A stretch of 45,376 bases of DNA, taken from Phycisphaerae bacterium (lineage in GTDB: Bacteria; Planctomycetota; Phycisphaerae; UBA1845). A program made the translations under genes and the position numbers. Below, piece by piece: positions 16,807 through 24,441 of the stretch. Position 1 is the first letter of the stretch; every line of letters starts with the position of its first letter. The stretch covers positions 1 through 45,376 of the forward strand of contig JAJDDT010000098.1 in the NCBI GenBank assembly GCA_029260165.1. Direction: 5' to 3'. A model generated the notes under the pieces. It was not told where the DNA came from. It saw only the letters and a list, made by a program, of their open reading frames with translations, and ran no database searches.

Positions 16807-18630
16807 ATGGTAGCGCGACACGCCGTGTTCTTCGGTCTGCTCGGGGCAGGCATAGCTTGTCATTCGGTGTTTGGGCAACACATGCTTTCAAGCTCGAACG
16901 CGGGAATCCACGTATCGGACGGTCAGGGGCTGCTTTGGTCTGCATCGACCGGTGAAACGTATGCGCCACAATTCATGGACACACGATTGCGTTCATTACG
17001 CGATGCGTTGTTTCAATACGCGATCGATCATGATGACCAGGTTCCCGATCAACTGAGCACGCTGTTTCTCGAGGGCTATGTTGATGAGCCGGGGCTATTC
17101 TACAGCCTGGGCGATGTTGACCTGCCACCCGCGACCATTGACAACGACGTGCCCAATACCCCCGACAGCGCGTTGATCAGCTACGACTATCCTTTTCGCG
17201 GTGATATTTTTTCTGCGCCACCGGATGACATCATTCTCATCGACAACACAGCCGACAATCACGCGGGGCTGGGGCGGATGGTGTTGTTTGCGGATGGGCA
17301 CCGCAGTTTTGAACCGTCGGACCCACATGTATTCTCGTCGGTGCGATCAGTATTGCCGTCCGGTGACGACGCCACAATTCGTCGCGCCCCGGATTTCGTG
17401 TCCGTGCCTTTTCCGTTGCCGTTGAGCAATTACGACGGGCAGGTTGTCGCAGGTCCCGGACACCAACACATCGCCGCCGAGGGCAGCTTGACGCAGGACA
17501 TCCTGGATGTTTTGGCCGTGGAGGGCTTCAGTACGATTAACACCGTCAGTTCGTCTGGTTTGTCGCAAACGGTTTTTCCAGAAATGCGGATTCTCGGTCC
17601 GGAGCAGTCGGACGCGACCCTGGTCACCTATGTCGGTTTTTCCGGGGTACTGTCGCGCCCCATGGGCGAAACGTCTGATTTTGTCACGGTGAACGTCACC
17701 ATGAGGTGGTCAAACGAGCGGAGGGCGGAAGGTGCGTTTGCCGCGTTGTTGAACCATTCCATCGGGCCGATCGCAACGCCACCTCCTGATGTCGTGGTGC
17801 TGGAGCATCGTCGGATACAACCCGGCGAGGACGAGTTCGTCCCCGGTGCGGATACGGTGTTCATGCGGGGGATCGCGCAGTTGTCGATCGACGTTCCGAC
17901 GGGGGAATCTGGCCGATTTTCGTTGGCGAGCTTCGCCGGTGTGTCGTTTCGGCCAACGCCGCAGACCAGGCCCGCGGGTCTCGGTCGGGCTGTTCTTGAA
18001 TCACGCTGGCCTGTGACTGACGGTGACGATCAGATCAGGCTGTTTGCCCCGAGGGGGTTCGAGGTCCACGTCGTGCCGACCCATGGTTCGGACGATTTGC
18101 TGCTGGCGGTCGAACGTGGCGATGTGAATCTGGACAATGAAATTGACGGTGTTGATCACGATGCGTTCGCAGATGCGTATTCGGGACCCGTTCCATCGGT
18201 GAACTACAATGAGCCGACGCTGGCAGCGCTGCAGACGTTCGACTTCGATGGAGATGGTGATCTGGATTGTGCGGATCGTGCAGTGCATGTTAGCGCGTGG
18301 ACCGGAGATGGTGCCATTCCAGTCCTTGCTGCCTGCGCAAGTGACGATGACGCGGATGGCGTCCCTGTCGGCGACGATGACTGTCCGGGCACGATCGTCG
18401 GAACCGTCGTTGATCAGCGTGGATGTCCGAATGGCGATTTCAACGCCGACGGCGACGTCGATCTCGATGATTGGTCCGCATTCGTGGGCTGTCGCAGGGG
18501 GACGTTGCTCCAGGTTTTTCCAGAACCACCGTTCACAATTCCTCAGTGCCTGAACGCGTTCGATCGAAATGCGGACGGCGCGGTGGATTTGGTCGATTTT
18601 GGGCCATTTCAAGCTGTTTTCGGCGGCTAG
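16807..18630 (+). CDS. Secreted pilin-like/dockerin-like protein
   Basis: The ATG at 16807 was chosen because GGAGG ends 5 bases upstream; the frame is open to 16747. Residues 1-24 are a signal peptide (VFFGLLGAGIACHSVFGQ). A segment near 160-170 (GRMVLFADGHRSFE) resembles the H-X9-DG motif of planctomycete pseudopilins, but the usual prepilin N-terminus is absent. The C-terminal 180 residues carry dockerin-like calcium-binding loops: GDVNLDNEIDGVDH, DFDGDGDLDCADRAVH, GDFNADGDVDLDDWSAF and DRNADGAVDLVDFGPF. Such proteins decorate the surface or assemble through cohesin-like partners; one is encoded at 32735-35539. The middle (about 210-440) is unassigned. Confidence 0.7.
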   Translation: MVARHAVFFGLLGAGIACHSVFGQHMLSSSNAGIHVSDGQGLLWSASTGETYAPQFMDTRLRSLRDALFQYAIDHDDQVPDQLSTLFLEGYVDEPGLFYSLGDVDLPPATIDNDVPNTPDSALISYDYPFRGDIFSAPPDDIILIDNTADNHAGLGRMVLFADGHRSFEPSDPHVFSSVRSVLPSGDDATIRRAPDFVSVPFPLPLSNYDGQVVAGPGHQHIAAEGSLTQDILDVLAVEGFSTINTVSSSGLSQTVFPEMRILGPEQSDATLVTYVGFSGVLSRPMGETSDFVTVNVTMRWSNERRAEGAFAALLNHSIGPIATPPPDVVVLEHRRIQPGEDEFVPGADTVFMRGIAQLSIDVPTGESGRFSLASFAGVSFRPTPQTRPAGLGRAVLESRWPVTDGDDQIRLFAPRGFEVHVVPTHGSDDLLLAVERGDVNLDNEIDGVDHDAFADAYSGPVPSVNYNEPTLAALQTFDFDGDGDLDCADRAVHVSAWTGDGAIPVLAACASDDDADGVPVGDDDCPGTIVGTVVDQRGCPNGDFNADGDVDLDDWSAFVGCRRGTLLQVFPEPPFTIPQCLNAFDRNADGAVDLVDFGPFQAVFGG

Positions 18631-18847
18631 GAACACATTTTCCACACAAGACATCGCGATTCGCCTTCAGTCGTGCAACTCCAAATCGACACCCGATTTT
18701 GCGGCAGCACTACCTGTTTTGTGCGGATGCGGAACAATAATATTGGAATGAATGGTAAACTGGGTAAGTAAGCCCGCGATATTGGCCGATGCTCGACATG
18801 AAGGACGATGCATCGCTCGATGCTGTCAACGTCCGATACGGCCAGGG

Positions 18848-18879
18848 ACGCCGACCACTTCTGTTTGGCACGTCGGCGT
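18848..18879 (+). promoter_or_regulatory. Hairpin in front of two tiny ORFs
   Basis: ACGCCGAC (18848-18855) pairs with GTCGGCGT (18872-18879) over 8 bp around a 16-base loop. The A-rich ribosome site of the first tiny ORF begins directly after it. It could mask or expose that site, or stabilise a short mRNA. Confidence 0.4.
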
Positions 18880-18898
18880 TAAAAAAGGGAGAGCGATC

Positions 18899-18973
18899 AT
18901 GCTGATGTTCCTGACGCACGCCTTGGACCTGTTTGTGACCTTCTTCGCCTTCATTGACCAGATCCCTGCCTAA
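18899..18973 (+). CDS. Tiny hydrophobic peptide
   Basis: A 24-codon ORF (MLMFLTHALDLFVTFFAFIDQ and three more residues) begins 10 bases after AAAAAAGGGAG, one of the best ribosome sites in this region. The peptide is almost entirely hydrophobic and could span or lie in the membrane. A second tiny ORF with its own ribosome site follows 15 bases later. Length and character fit a type I toxin, a leader or a membrane regulatory peptide; none of these is established. No homologue is known to me. Confidence 0.4.
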   Translation: MLMFLTHALDLFVTFFAFIDQIPA

Positions 18974-18988
18974 AAGGAGTGCCCCACT

Positions 18989-19039
18989 ATGATTGAAATC
19001 ATCACCCAAATCGACGACATCCTCATCGACGCCCGGTAG
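18989..19039 (+). CDS. Tiny acidic peptide
   Basis: A 16-codon ORF (MIEIITQIDDILIDAR) follows AAAAGGAG with 9 bases of spacing. The sequence alternates Ile/Leu and acidic residues and would form an amphipathic helix. It sits 15 bases after the hydrophobic 24-residue ORF and 25 bases before the hairpin that closes the region, so the two ORFs would share one short transcript. Expression is not demonstrated; the call depends on the strong ribosome sites. Confidence 0.35.
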   Translation: MIEIITQIDDILIDAR

Positions 19040-19064
19040 CGCTGGTTCGCTCGTCTGCCGATCG

Positions 19065-19089
19065 TCCACGGTGGATTATCCACCGTGGA
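19065..19089. terminator. Bidirectional hairpin between convergent genes
   Basis: TCCACGGTGG (19065-19074) pairs perfectly with CCACCGTGGA (19080-19089) around a 5-base loop. The TAA stop of the minus-strand radical SAM gene lies in the loop (19078-19076). It sits between the tiny plus-strand ORFs and that gene. Neither side has a T run. Confidence 0.55.
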
Positions 19090-19984
19090 TGTCGGTCGCA
19101 AGGCCTGTCATGTCGCGAACGATGCTCGAGATGCTTTCGAGTTCGTCGTTTGACAACGCAGTGACAAATGGCTTGGCAGGACGACGCGCGACGGTGTAAA
19201 TCTGCACCCGCGCGATTCGGCCACCGGCGGAGGTTATGTCATTTAGTCTTTGTGCATAGGCGCGAATTTCGTCCCCGGTGGGCGGGATGTCGTGAATACG
19301 CATGAACAAAGATTGAATGACAATCGGGCGATCCCTGGCGGCGGACGTGATGTTTGCGACAACGTGGTCGAGTGAAACATTCGGCACGTTGACCTCGCGG
19401 AAATACCCCTCCGTGCCTGCGTCGAGCTTTGCCCATATTTGGCCGTTGTTGGCGTCCATGATCGACAAACCCCTTTGCACATCGGGTTTGGTCAGATAGC
19501 AGGCGTCGGTGATCAGTACGATTTTCACGTCTCCCAGGGCGGTGTCTGTCTTGATGTCGGCGGCCAACCGGACTGCGTCCGAAAACTGTGGGCAGGTGGT
19601 CGGTTCACCATCGCCGCTGAAGGCGATGTCATTGAGGCGGCGAAGGGGTTCGGACGTGTGGGCGAATTCGGGTTCGTCGAACAGTTTTCCGGTGGCAGCG
19701 TCGTCCACCATGGATCGCAATTCCAGTTTGAGCGTTTCGAGGTCCACGGTTCGGATTCGTGGTTTGATGGTGCGATCCACCTGGCAATAGATGCAGTCGA
19801 AGTTGCAGGCGGTGTCGGGGTTGAGGTTGACCCCGATGCTGACGCCTTGGCTTCGTCTGGATAACACGGGGTAGACGTAGAGAAAATTGCGCCAATCGCG
19901 CGGGTGGTTGTGAAAATCCCGCGGTCTGACGTCCGGGTTCGGGTCGTGGGGCCTGTTCGTGGTTTTTTTCGAGTCTGATCCCAT
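19076..19984 (-). CDS. Radical SAM protein, wyosine-synthesis-like
   Basis: The 302-residue protein has the radical SAM cluster motif CNFDCIYC (Cys60, Cys64, Cys67), which binds a 4Fe-4S cluster and S-adenosylmethionine. The strings FSGDGEPT and VLITDACYLTKPDVQRGL and the phrase WAKLDAGTEGYFREVN are like those of small radical SAM proteins related to TYW1. YPVLSRRSQGVSIGVNLNP precedes the cluster. Substrate is unknown. The ATG at 19984 fits the domain boundary. Its upstream region has a minus-strand hairpin with a T7 run (20164-20123), which would end a transcript before this gene or attenuate its leader. Confidence 0.8.
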   Translation of the reverse strand: MGSDSKKTTNRPHDPNPDVRPRDFHNHPRDWRNFLYVYPVLSRRSQGVSIGVNLNPDTACNFDCIYCQVDRTIKPRIRTVDLETLKLELRSMVDDAATGKLFDEPEFAHTSEPLRRLNDIAFSGDGEPTTCPQFSDAVRLAADIKTDTALGDVKIVLITDACYLTKPDVQRGLSIMDANNGQIWAKLDAGTEGYFREVNVPNVSLDHVVANITSAARDRPIVIQSLFMRIHDIPPTGDEIRAYAQRLNDITSAGGRIARVQIYTVARRPAKPFVTALSNDELESISSIVRDMTGLATDIHGG

Positions 19985-20122
19985 TTCAGCGTGATTTTAG
20001 TTCAATTCTGACCGGTTGGGCAGCATGTTGGCCGGTGTGCGGCGAGCCTTTTCATCGCATGGGGAAATTTGTTCCGGATTTTGGAATAAGCCGTGGTTGG
20101 CCTGGGTTGTAGGGGTGTAAGC

Positions 20123-20164
20123 AAAAAAAGCCAGGAACGGCGACGACTTTTGAGAGTGTTCCTG
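20123..20164 (-). terminator. Minus-strand intrinsic terminator-like hairpin
   Basis: Read on the minus strand, CAGGAAC (20164-20158) pairs with GTTCCTG (20138-20132), followed by GGC and T7 (20129-20123). The loop is 19 bases and may contain a small inner stem. It would end a minus-strand RNA before the radical SAM gene. Confidence 0.45.
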
Positions 20165-20239
20165 TCGGTGCTGGTGACATCGGCTCGCCCACCACGCCGA
20201 CTATCGCCCATCTCCTTCGGGGGGTGGGCGTCTTTTTTT
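20132..20239 (+). ncRNA. Candidate small RNA ending at a UUCG terminator
   Basis: On the plus strand three hairpins follow one another: CAGGAAC/GTTCCTG (20132-20164), TGGTG/CACCA with outer TCGG/CCGA (about 20165-20200), and the terminator at 20205-20239. There is no plus-strand coding gene upstream that would need this terminator, since the nearest upstream gene is on the other strand. This suggests a short independent RNA whose 5' end lies somewhere in 20050-20130. I match it to no known RNA family, including SRP RNA, 6S and tmRNA. Confidence 0.35.
20205..20239 (+). terminator. Intrinsic terminator with UUCG loop
   Basis: An 11-bp stem (20205-20215 with 20220-20230, two G·T pairs) closed by TTCG is followed by TCTTTTTTT. 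This is a textbook intrinsic terminator. Confidence 0.85.
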
Positions 20240-20517
20240 GTGCGCTCACAAGACCGGCACAATATAAAGCGGTACTTAACCACCGTGGGTCGTGGAAAAT
20301 ATTCAAAAAAACAGTGCGATTCCACTTGGCAGGAAAATTCACGGGGGTTAAGCTTGCGTCGTGTGCCTGCCTCTGAGAGGTTCTTTCGTGAGTGTGTCGC
20401 CGTGGGTCACGGCGTCATTCGGATGCGGATTGGGCTGATCAGGCAGGCTCGATTGACGGCTTGGGGTTTGACGGGCAGTTGTGTGCTGGCCGTGCTTTAC
20501 AGACTCCGGCAGAAAGA

Positions 20518-20533
20518 TGCGACAATTGTCGCA
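20518..20533. promoter_or_regulatory. Perfect 16-bp palindrome, possible operator
   Basis: TGCGACAATTGTCGCA is a perfect inverted repeat lying about 217 bases upstream of the RRM gene start. Its shape suits a dimeric repressor site. I know no regulator with this exact site, and an upstream promoter has not been identified. Confidence 0.35.
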
Positions 20534-20749
20534 GATGAGGAAGAGAGCCCGCGAAAAGCATTTCGACCGACCGAGAAGGTGCCACCCAGGTGCCGAAACC
20601 TGCACCACGACTCCATAACGGTGTCCAGTCCGCCTCGCAGTTTTTGGGAACGTTTCACCCATTCCGATGCGCGATTTACTCTGCCGAATGGGTGTGGGGT
20701 TCACGAATGTTGGTAGGAAGTTTATCGAAGGCTCGTCTGGAGCAACGAA

Positions 20750-21151
20750 ATGGGTAGAAAGTTGTACGTAGGGAATTTGTCGTATTCTGTGAGTGGAGAG
20801 GATCTGCGGGAACTGTTCTCGCCGCACGGTAGTGTGGAGACCGCAGACGTGATCATGGATCGTGCGACGGGCCGGAGCAAGGGCTTTGGTTTTGTGGAGA
20901 TGGGCTCGGACGATGAAGCCCAGGCTGCGGTGGCTGCGATGGACGGTCAGCAGCACGACGGCAGAACGCTGAAGGTCAACGAAGCGAAGCCTCGCGAGCG
21001 TAGCAGTGGTGGCTTTGGCGGAGGCGGCGGTGGACGCGGTGGTTACGGCGGCGGTGGCGGCGGTGGTCGCGGCGGCGGCGGCGGCGGTGGCTACGGTGGT
21101 GGCGGTGGTAGTGGTGGCGGCGGCGGCGGCGGCCGTCGGCGTGAATGGTAA
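20750..21151 (+). CDS. Glycine-rich RRM RNA-binding protein
   Basis: The 133-residue protein has one RRM (about 3-80) with RNP2 as KLYVGNLSYSV and RNP1 as KGFGFVEM, then a C-terminal tail of about 45 residues that is nearly all Gly with Arg and Tyr, ending RRREW. This is the architecture of bacterial/cyanobacterial cold-inducible RNA chaperones. The ATG at 20750 follows TCTGGAGCAACGAA (GGAG 8 bases upstream). A long leader, a palindrome and a strong terminator (21325-21361) suggest a monocistronic, regulated unit. The tail is encoded by GGT/GGC tracts (about 21004-21135), which are prone to length change. Confidence 0.9.
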   Translation: MGRKLYVGNLSYSVSGEDLRELFSPHGSVETADVIMDRATGRSKGFGFVEMGSDDEAQAAVAAMDGQQHDGRTLKVNEAKPRERSSGGFGGGGGGRGGYGGGGGGGRGGGGGGGYGGGGGSGGGGGGGRRREW

Positions 21152-21507
21152 CGGGTTGTTCCGTTACAAGCCTTCGCGCGTCTGGAAGTTGATCGATGTG
21201 TTTTCGGGGGTTTCGGTGTGGTTCCGGGAACCACGCCGGAAGCGTAGCGATTGGTATCGGTTGAATTCCGGCGACGCGTGATCGATCACCGTTTTTTGGC
21301 GGTGAGGGGCGATGAAACATGTATGCGGGAGTGCACCGGGTTGGGTGCGCTCCCGCTTTTTGTGCGCCGGGCAAGGCAGCAATGGATGCCGATGCCGATT
21401 AGTCACTCGCAGGCGTCGCCGGTCAATCCGGCGAGGCTCGATAGAAGGCGATGCGTCTTGCCCGGGTAACGCCCGGGAAACCAGCGTTTGAGCGACTTTC
21501 GGCGTGG
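21152..21507. other. Convergent intergenic region
   Basis: This stretch holds the 3' end of the RRM transcript and its terminator. Two further 6-bp hairpins (CGCCGG/CCGGCG at 21417-21433 and a CCCGGG pair near 21461-21478) lie toward the end of the minus-strand VOC gene. No gene is seen. Confidence 0.5.
21325..21361 (+). terminator. Intrinsic terminator of the RRM gene
   Basis: GCGGGAG...CTCCCGC with an inner GCACC/GGTGC arm is followed by TTTTT (21357-21361). It lies about 170 bases after the RRM stop. Confidence 0.8.
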
Positions 21508-21909
21508 TTAACCCGTGAACGTTGTTGTTCGATCCACGAAACAGATTTTGTTTCCGAACGGATCGATAACATAGAATGATTTTTCGCCCCAGGGTCGGGT
21601 GTGAATTTCTCCGGCGGGTGTGCCGTGGATGTCGCCTGACTGCATGGTTGCCCCGGCTGATTTGCAGGCGGTCCATGTTTTTTCAATATCATCGACAGCG
21701 AAGTAAATGTGGTCCGGATTGGGGGATGCGGTTTGGTTATCGCCGTCGGCGCGCGGATCGAAGCAGGCGAGTATCGTTGCACCGCAGTTGAAATAGTGCC
21801 GACCCTCTGAGACCCGCATTCCCGCCTGATCCAGCAACTGTCCGTAGAATTTCGCAGCCTGTTTGATGTCGGAAACCGGCAGGATGACGCGAAAAAGAGT
21901 CGGTTGCAT
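21508..21909 (-). CDS. VOC-family (glyoxalase-like) protein
   Basis: The 133-residue protein is a single vicinal-oxygen-chelate domain with two beta-alpha-beta-beta-beta modules: FRVILPVSDIKQAAKFYGQLL at the start, PDHIYFAVDDIEKTWTACKS in the middle and WGEKSFYVIDPFGNKICFVD at the end. Family members include glyoxalase I and antibiotic-binding proteins; the substrate here cannot be told. Candidate metal ligands are few, so a binding role is possible. It starts 24 bases after the Rho stop on the same strand and may be co-transcribed with rho. Confidence 0.8.
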   Translation of the reverse strand: MQPTLFRVILPVSDIKQAAKFYGQLLDQAGMRVSEGRHYFNCGATILACFDPRADGDNQTASPNPDHIYFAVDDIEKTWTACKSAGATMQSGDIHGTPAGEIHTRPWGEKSFYVIDPFGNKICFVDRTTTFTG

Positions 21910-21933
21910 CGATGTGTGATCCTCGGATCGCGT

Positions 21934-23073
21934 TCAGCGGTTGGGCAGTGCTTTTATTGACTCGACGAATGCGGCATTGTTGTCGTGTTTGGACATTTGT
22001 TCGGTCAGGCCGGTCATGGCCTGCTCGGGTTGGCGACTCAGCAACGTCCGACGTATGCGGTGCGATGCGTCCAGTTCGTCGGGCGACAGCAGCAGTTCTT
22101 CCTTCCGTGTGCCGGATAGCTGCAGATCGATCGCGGGCCAGATGCGGCGGTCGGCGAGCTGGCGTGACAGCATGATTTCCATGTTTCCGGTGCCCTTGAA
22201 CTCGTTGAAAATGACCTCGTCCATGCGGCTTCCCGTTTCGATCAGGGCGGTGGCGACGATTGTTAACGATCCGCCGCCTTCAATGTTGCGGGCTGCTCCG
22301 AAGACCGTCTTCGGCTCCTGCAGAGCGGTAATATCGAGTCCACCAGACATGATTCGTCCGCCTCCACGAACGCGCGTGTTGAACGCCCGTCCGAGGCGTG
22401 TGAGCGAATCGAGAAACAGAACGACGTCCTGGCCTGCCTCGACGCGACGTTTGGCGTTGCTGATCATGAGTTTGGTCAGGCGGACGTGGTTGGCTGCGTC
22501 GTGGTCGTTGCTGCTGGCGACAACCTCACCGCGAACATTTCGGCGCATGTCGGTGACTTCTTCGGGGCGTTCATCAACAAGCAGGACCATCAAATGTGCG
22601 TCGGGATGATTGGTGGCTACCCCGTGGGCCATCTGTTGCAGCATGACCGTCTTGCCGGTGCGTGGTGGAGCGGCGATCAAAGCGCGCTGGCCGAATCCGA
22701 TGGGTGCCATGAGATCCACCACGCGCATCGAGACCGAACCGTCGGGACATTCAAACCGGAGGCGATCCGTCGGATCGATGGCGGTCATATCCTCGAATTT
22801 TTTGGTTTCCAGCCACTTGTCGGCGGGGAGATCGTTGATCGTGGTAACGTCGGTGATCGCCGACTTCCGCCGGCCGTTGCGCCTGCCCGTTGGGGGCTGG
22901 GCAACGACCCACTCGCCGCCTCGCAGACCAAGGCGTTGTGCGTGTGCCCTTGGGATGACCGGATCGTTCGGATCGGCGGCGTAATCCCGTCGTGGTCGGC
23001 GGATCCTGCCCCCGTCATTGTTTGGCTCGAAGATGCCTGATAATTGTTGCTCGTGATCTTTTTTTTCACTCAT
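21934..23073 (-). CDS. rho: Transcription termination factor Rho
   Basis: The 379-residue hexameric RNA helicase terminates transcription. Visible motifs are the P-loop APPRTGKT, Walker B VVLFLDSLTRLGRA, the Q-loop region ALQEPKTVFGAARNIEGGGSLT, the R-loop EFKGTGNMEI and the C-terminal LSGTRKEELL. The N-terminal RNA-binding region is short: the LSGIFEPN segment resembles the primary-site domain, but the usual N-terminal helical extension of E. coli Rho (419 residues) is missing. An Arg-rich segment (GRIRRPRRDY, GRRNGRRKS) may support RNA binding. The ATG at 23073 was taken; the upstream ribosome site is weak. Confidence 0.93.
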   Translation of the reverse strand: MSEKKDHEQQLSGIFEPNNDGGRIRRPRRDYAADPNDPVIPRAHAQRLGLRGGEWVVAQPPTGRRNGRRKSAITDVTTINDLPADKWLETKKFEDMTAIDPTDRLRFECPDGSVSMRVVDLMAPIGFGQRALIAAPPRTGKTVMLQQMAHGVATNHPDAHLMVLLVDERPEEVTDMRRNVRGEVVASSNDHDAANHVRLTKLMISNAKRRVEAGQDVVLFLDSLTRLGRAFNTRVRGGGRIMSGGLDITALQEPKTVFGAARNIEGGGSLTIVATALIETGSRMDEVIFNEFKGTGNMEIMLSRQLADRRIWPAIDLQLSGTRKEELLLSPDELDASHRIRRTLLSRQPEQAMTGLTEQMSKHDNNAAFVESIKALPNR

Positions 23074-23912
23074 AGTTGAAACTTTTGTGGTCTGTCAACT
23101 GCCTCGGCGGGCTTGAAAGGACTTCGTCGTGTACGTTTTTCGCGGAACCCGTTGTTGTCGGGAACCGCGACGTAAAATGTCGTCAACACAGGGCGTAATG
23201 TTCGTGTTTTCAGTTGGTTACGGTTCGGCGAATCGCCCGCCGCAGCTCCCGCGGGCGTGCTGAACCGGCTCGCACGATTGTCGTATTATACACCAAAATC
23301 CCAAAAAGTCCCAATTGGATTGGTTTGTCCCGCGTTGATTTTGACGAAATCGAAAAATCCGTCCTTGACAAAGGAATCGTTCTGTGGGACTCTCCCGCCC
23401 CGAAATCGGGTTGCGCTTTTTTGCATGACGCGGTTGGGATTTGGATGCGTGCGGGACGGTCTGGTGTGGAAGCCGGGTCGAGGCCGAAAAAGCAAAAAAA
23501 CGTCATGTTTTTTGCGTCGGCGATCCGATAAACGCAACCATGACCTGGTTCTCCACGCCGGCGCGGTGGTGGTGAGTTGGGCAGTCGAACTGGAGGCTGG
23601 TAACGAATCCAGAAGTGCGAGGGATCACGGCTCGGCCAATTGGAATAACCTGATCGCGGTGGGTTTTGCAGTGCGTCAGGAAATTTCATGTTCGGAGTCG
23701 TTGGCGCGAATCACGGCGAATCGGGCACCCGAATCGTTGTCTCTGAGCGAGCCAGGGCGTGATCAAATTTGAATCGAAACCAAACACCCTAATCGATTTC
23801 AAGCGGTGATTCGTGTAGTGCGTGCGGTTTTTGCAGGCATGCACGAGGGGGTGCTGGTGACTGACCAAGCTCGGTGTCTGTCGTTTTGCGAGGTGAGCCG
23901 GGAGGAGGTTGG
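23074..23912. other. 839-base gene-poor stretch
   Basis: It separates rho from the small lipoprotein array. Frames up to about 170 codons are open on both strands but show no motifs, unusual residue use and no ribosome sites. Visible structure is the A/T-rich hairpin at 23483-23521 and a GC hairpin near 23235-23260 (CGCCCG with CGGGCG). Confidence 0.5.
23483..23521. terminator. A/T-tract hairpin, possibly bidirectional terminator
   Basis: GCAAAAAAAC (23492-23501) faces GTTTTTTGC (23507-23515) around GTCAT, with outer GCCGA/TCGGC arms (23483-23487, 23517-23521). The A and T runs give a terminator-like pattern in either direction, but no gene is clearly served by it. Confidence 0.3.
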
Positions 23913-24110
23913 ATGATGAAGGGTGGCAGGCGTTTGAGACGAGCCGTCCTGTTGGCAGGGGGCATGAGCCTTATGGGTTTTGCCAGTTGCCTGGGTTTGG
24001 ATCTGGATCGTGTGTTGCGATTCAGTGCGGGTTTTGCAGCCTCGGAGTTCCTGCTCGACAATGACGCCGTCTTCGACTTGTTTGAAGGTGGATCGGCGAT
24101 TGTCCCGTAG
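23913..24110 (+). CDS. Small lipoprotein/exported peptide, array member 1
   Basis: The 65-residue product starts at ATG 23913, preceded by GGAGGAGG. A basic N-terminus (MMKGGRRLRRA) and a hydrophobic segment lead to FASCLG, a lipobox-like Cys. The mature part ends with GFAASEFLLDNDAVFDLF. The EF.LDNDA string is shared with member 4 (24793-24984), which makes the two likely paralogues. I recognise no known family. Confidence 0.55.
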   Translation: MMKGGRRLRRAVLLAGGMSLMGFASCLGLDLDRVLRFSAGFAASEFLLDNDAVFDLFEGGSAIVP

Positions 24111-24155
24111 GGAACCGACATTTGGCGATCCGATTCGATTGCCATGGGAGATGCA

Positions 24156-24362
24156 GTGAAATCTCGACGCAGGCGGCTGTTCGCGATGTTGGTGGCTGGT
24201 GGCACGTTGTTTCAGGTGCCGTCGGGATGCTCGGATGAGTTTGCCCGGGCGGTTGCGTTTGGGATTCGTGACGTGCTCGCAGCCGGTGCGATCAGCATTT
24301 TTGATCAGGTGGTTGTTCAGCCCGTCGTGGACGGCGTTGTTGTCGACGGCGAGGGTTCTTGA
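24156..24362 (+). CDS. Small lipoprotein, array member 2
   Basis: The 68-residue product starts at GTG 24156, which has GGGAG 5 bases upstream; an ATG four codons earlier (24144) is the alternative. The N-terminus KSRRRRLFAMLVAGGTLFQV leads to PSGC, a lipobox. The mature part includes FARAVAFGIRDVLAAGAISI and ends QPVVDGVVVDGEGS. VVQPVVDGV is like FVQPFVDDL in member 3. The gene is 45 bases from member 1. Confidence 0.55.
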   Translation: MKSRRRRLFAMLVAGGTLFQVPSGCSDEFARAVAFGIRDVLAAGAISIFDQVVVQPVVDGVVVDGEGS

Positions 24363-24441
24363 GAGATAATGACAAATTCAGCGCTTTGCGGTGGACCGCG
24401 ACGGAGAAGCGCGAGAAGATTGGGACAAGGAGTTTTGACAG

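Larger units (their letters stand above)
19985..20749. other. 765-base stretch without a convincing protein gene
   Basis: It holds the upstream region of the radical SAM gene, a compact structured segment bounded by two opposing terminator-like hairpins (20123-20239), a 7-bp hairpin (20398-20414), a perfect 16-bp palindrome (20518-20533) and the long leader of the RRM gene. Open frames here, such as 20093-20716 plus, have basic, low-order compositions and no motifs. Confidence 0.5.

Noticed and set aside
20040-20240. SRP RNA, 6S RNA, tmRNA or a known riboswitch
   Set aside because: I looked for their conserved cores (for example the GGAA/AGCA SRP loop and the tmRNA acceptor ends) and did not find them.
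20093-20716. 207-codon plus-strand ORF
   Set aside because: It runs through two terminator-like hairpins and a palindrome, has no ribosome site, and its composition is irregular.
23210-23772. Overlapping ORFs on both strands in the rho-lipoprotein gap
   Set aside because: No motifs, no ribosome sites, and unusual residue use; the overlap of long frames reflects base composition.
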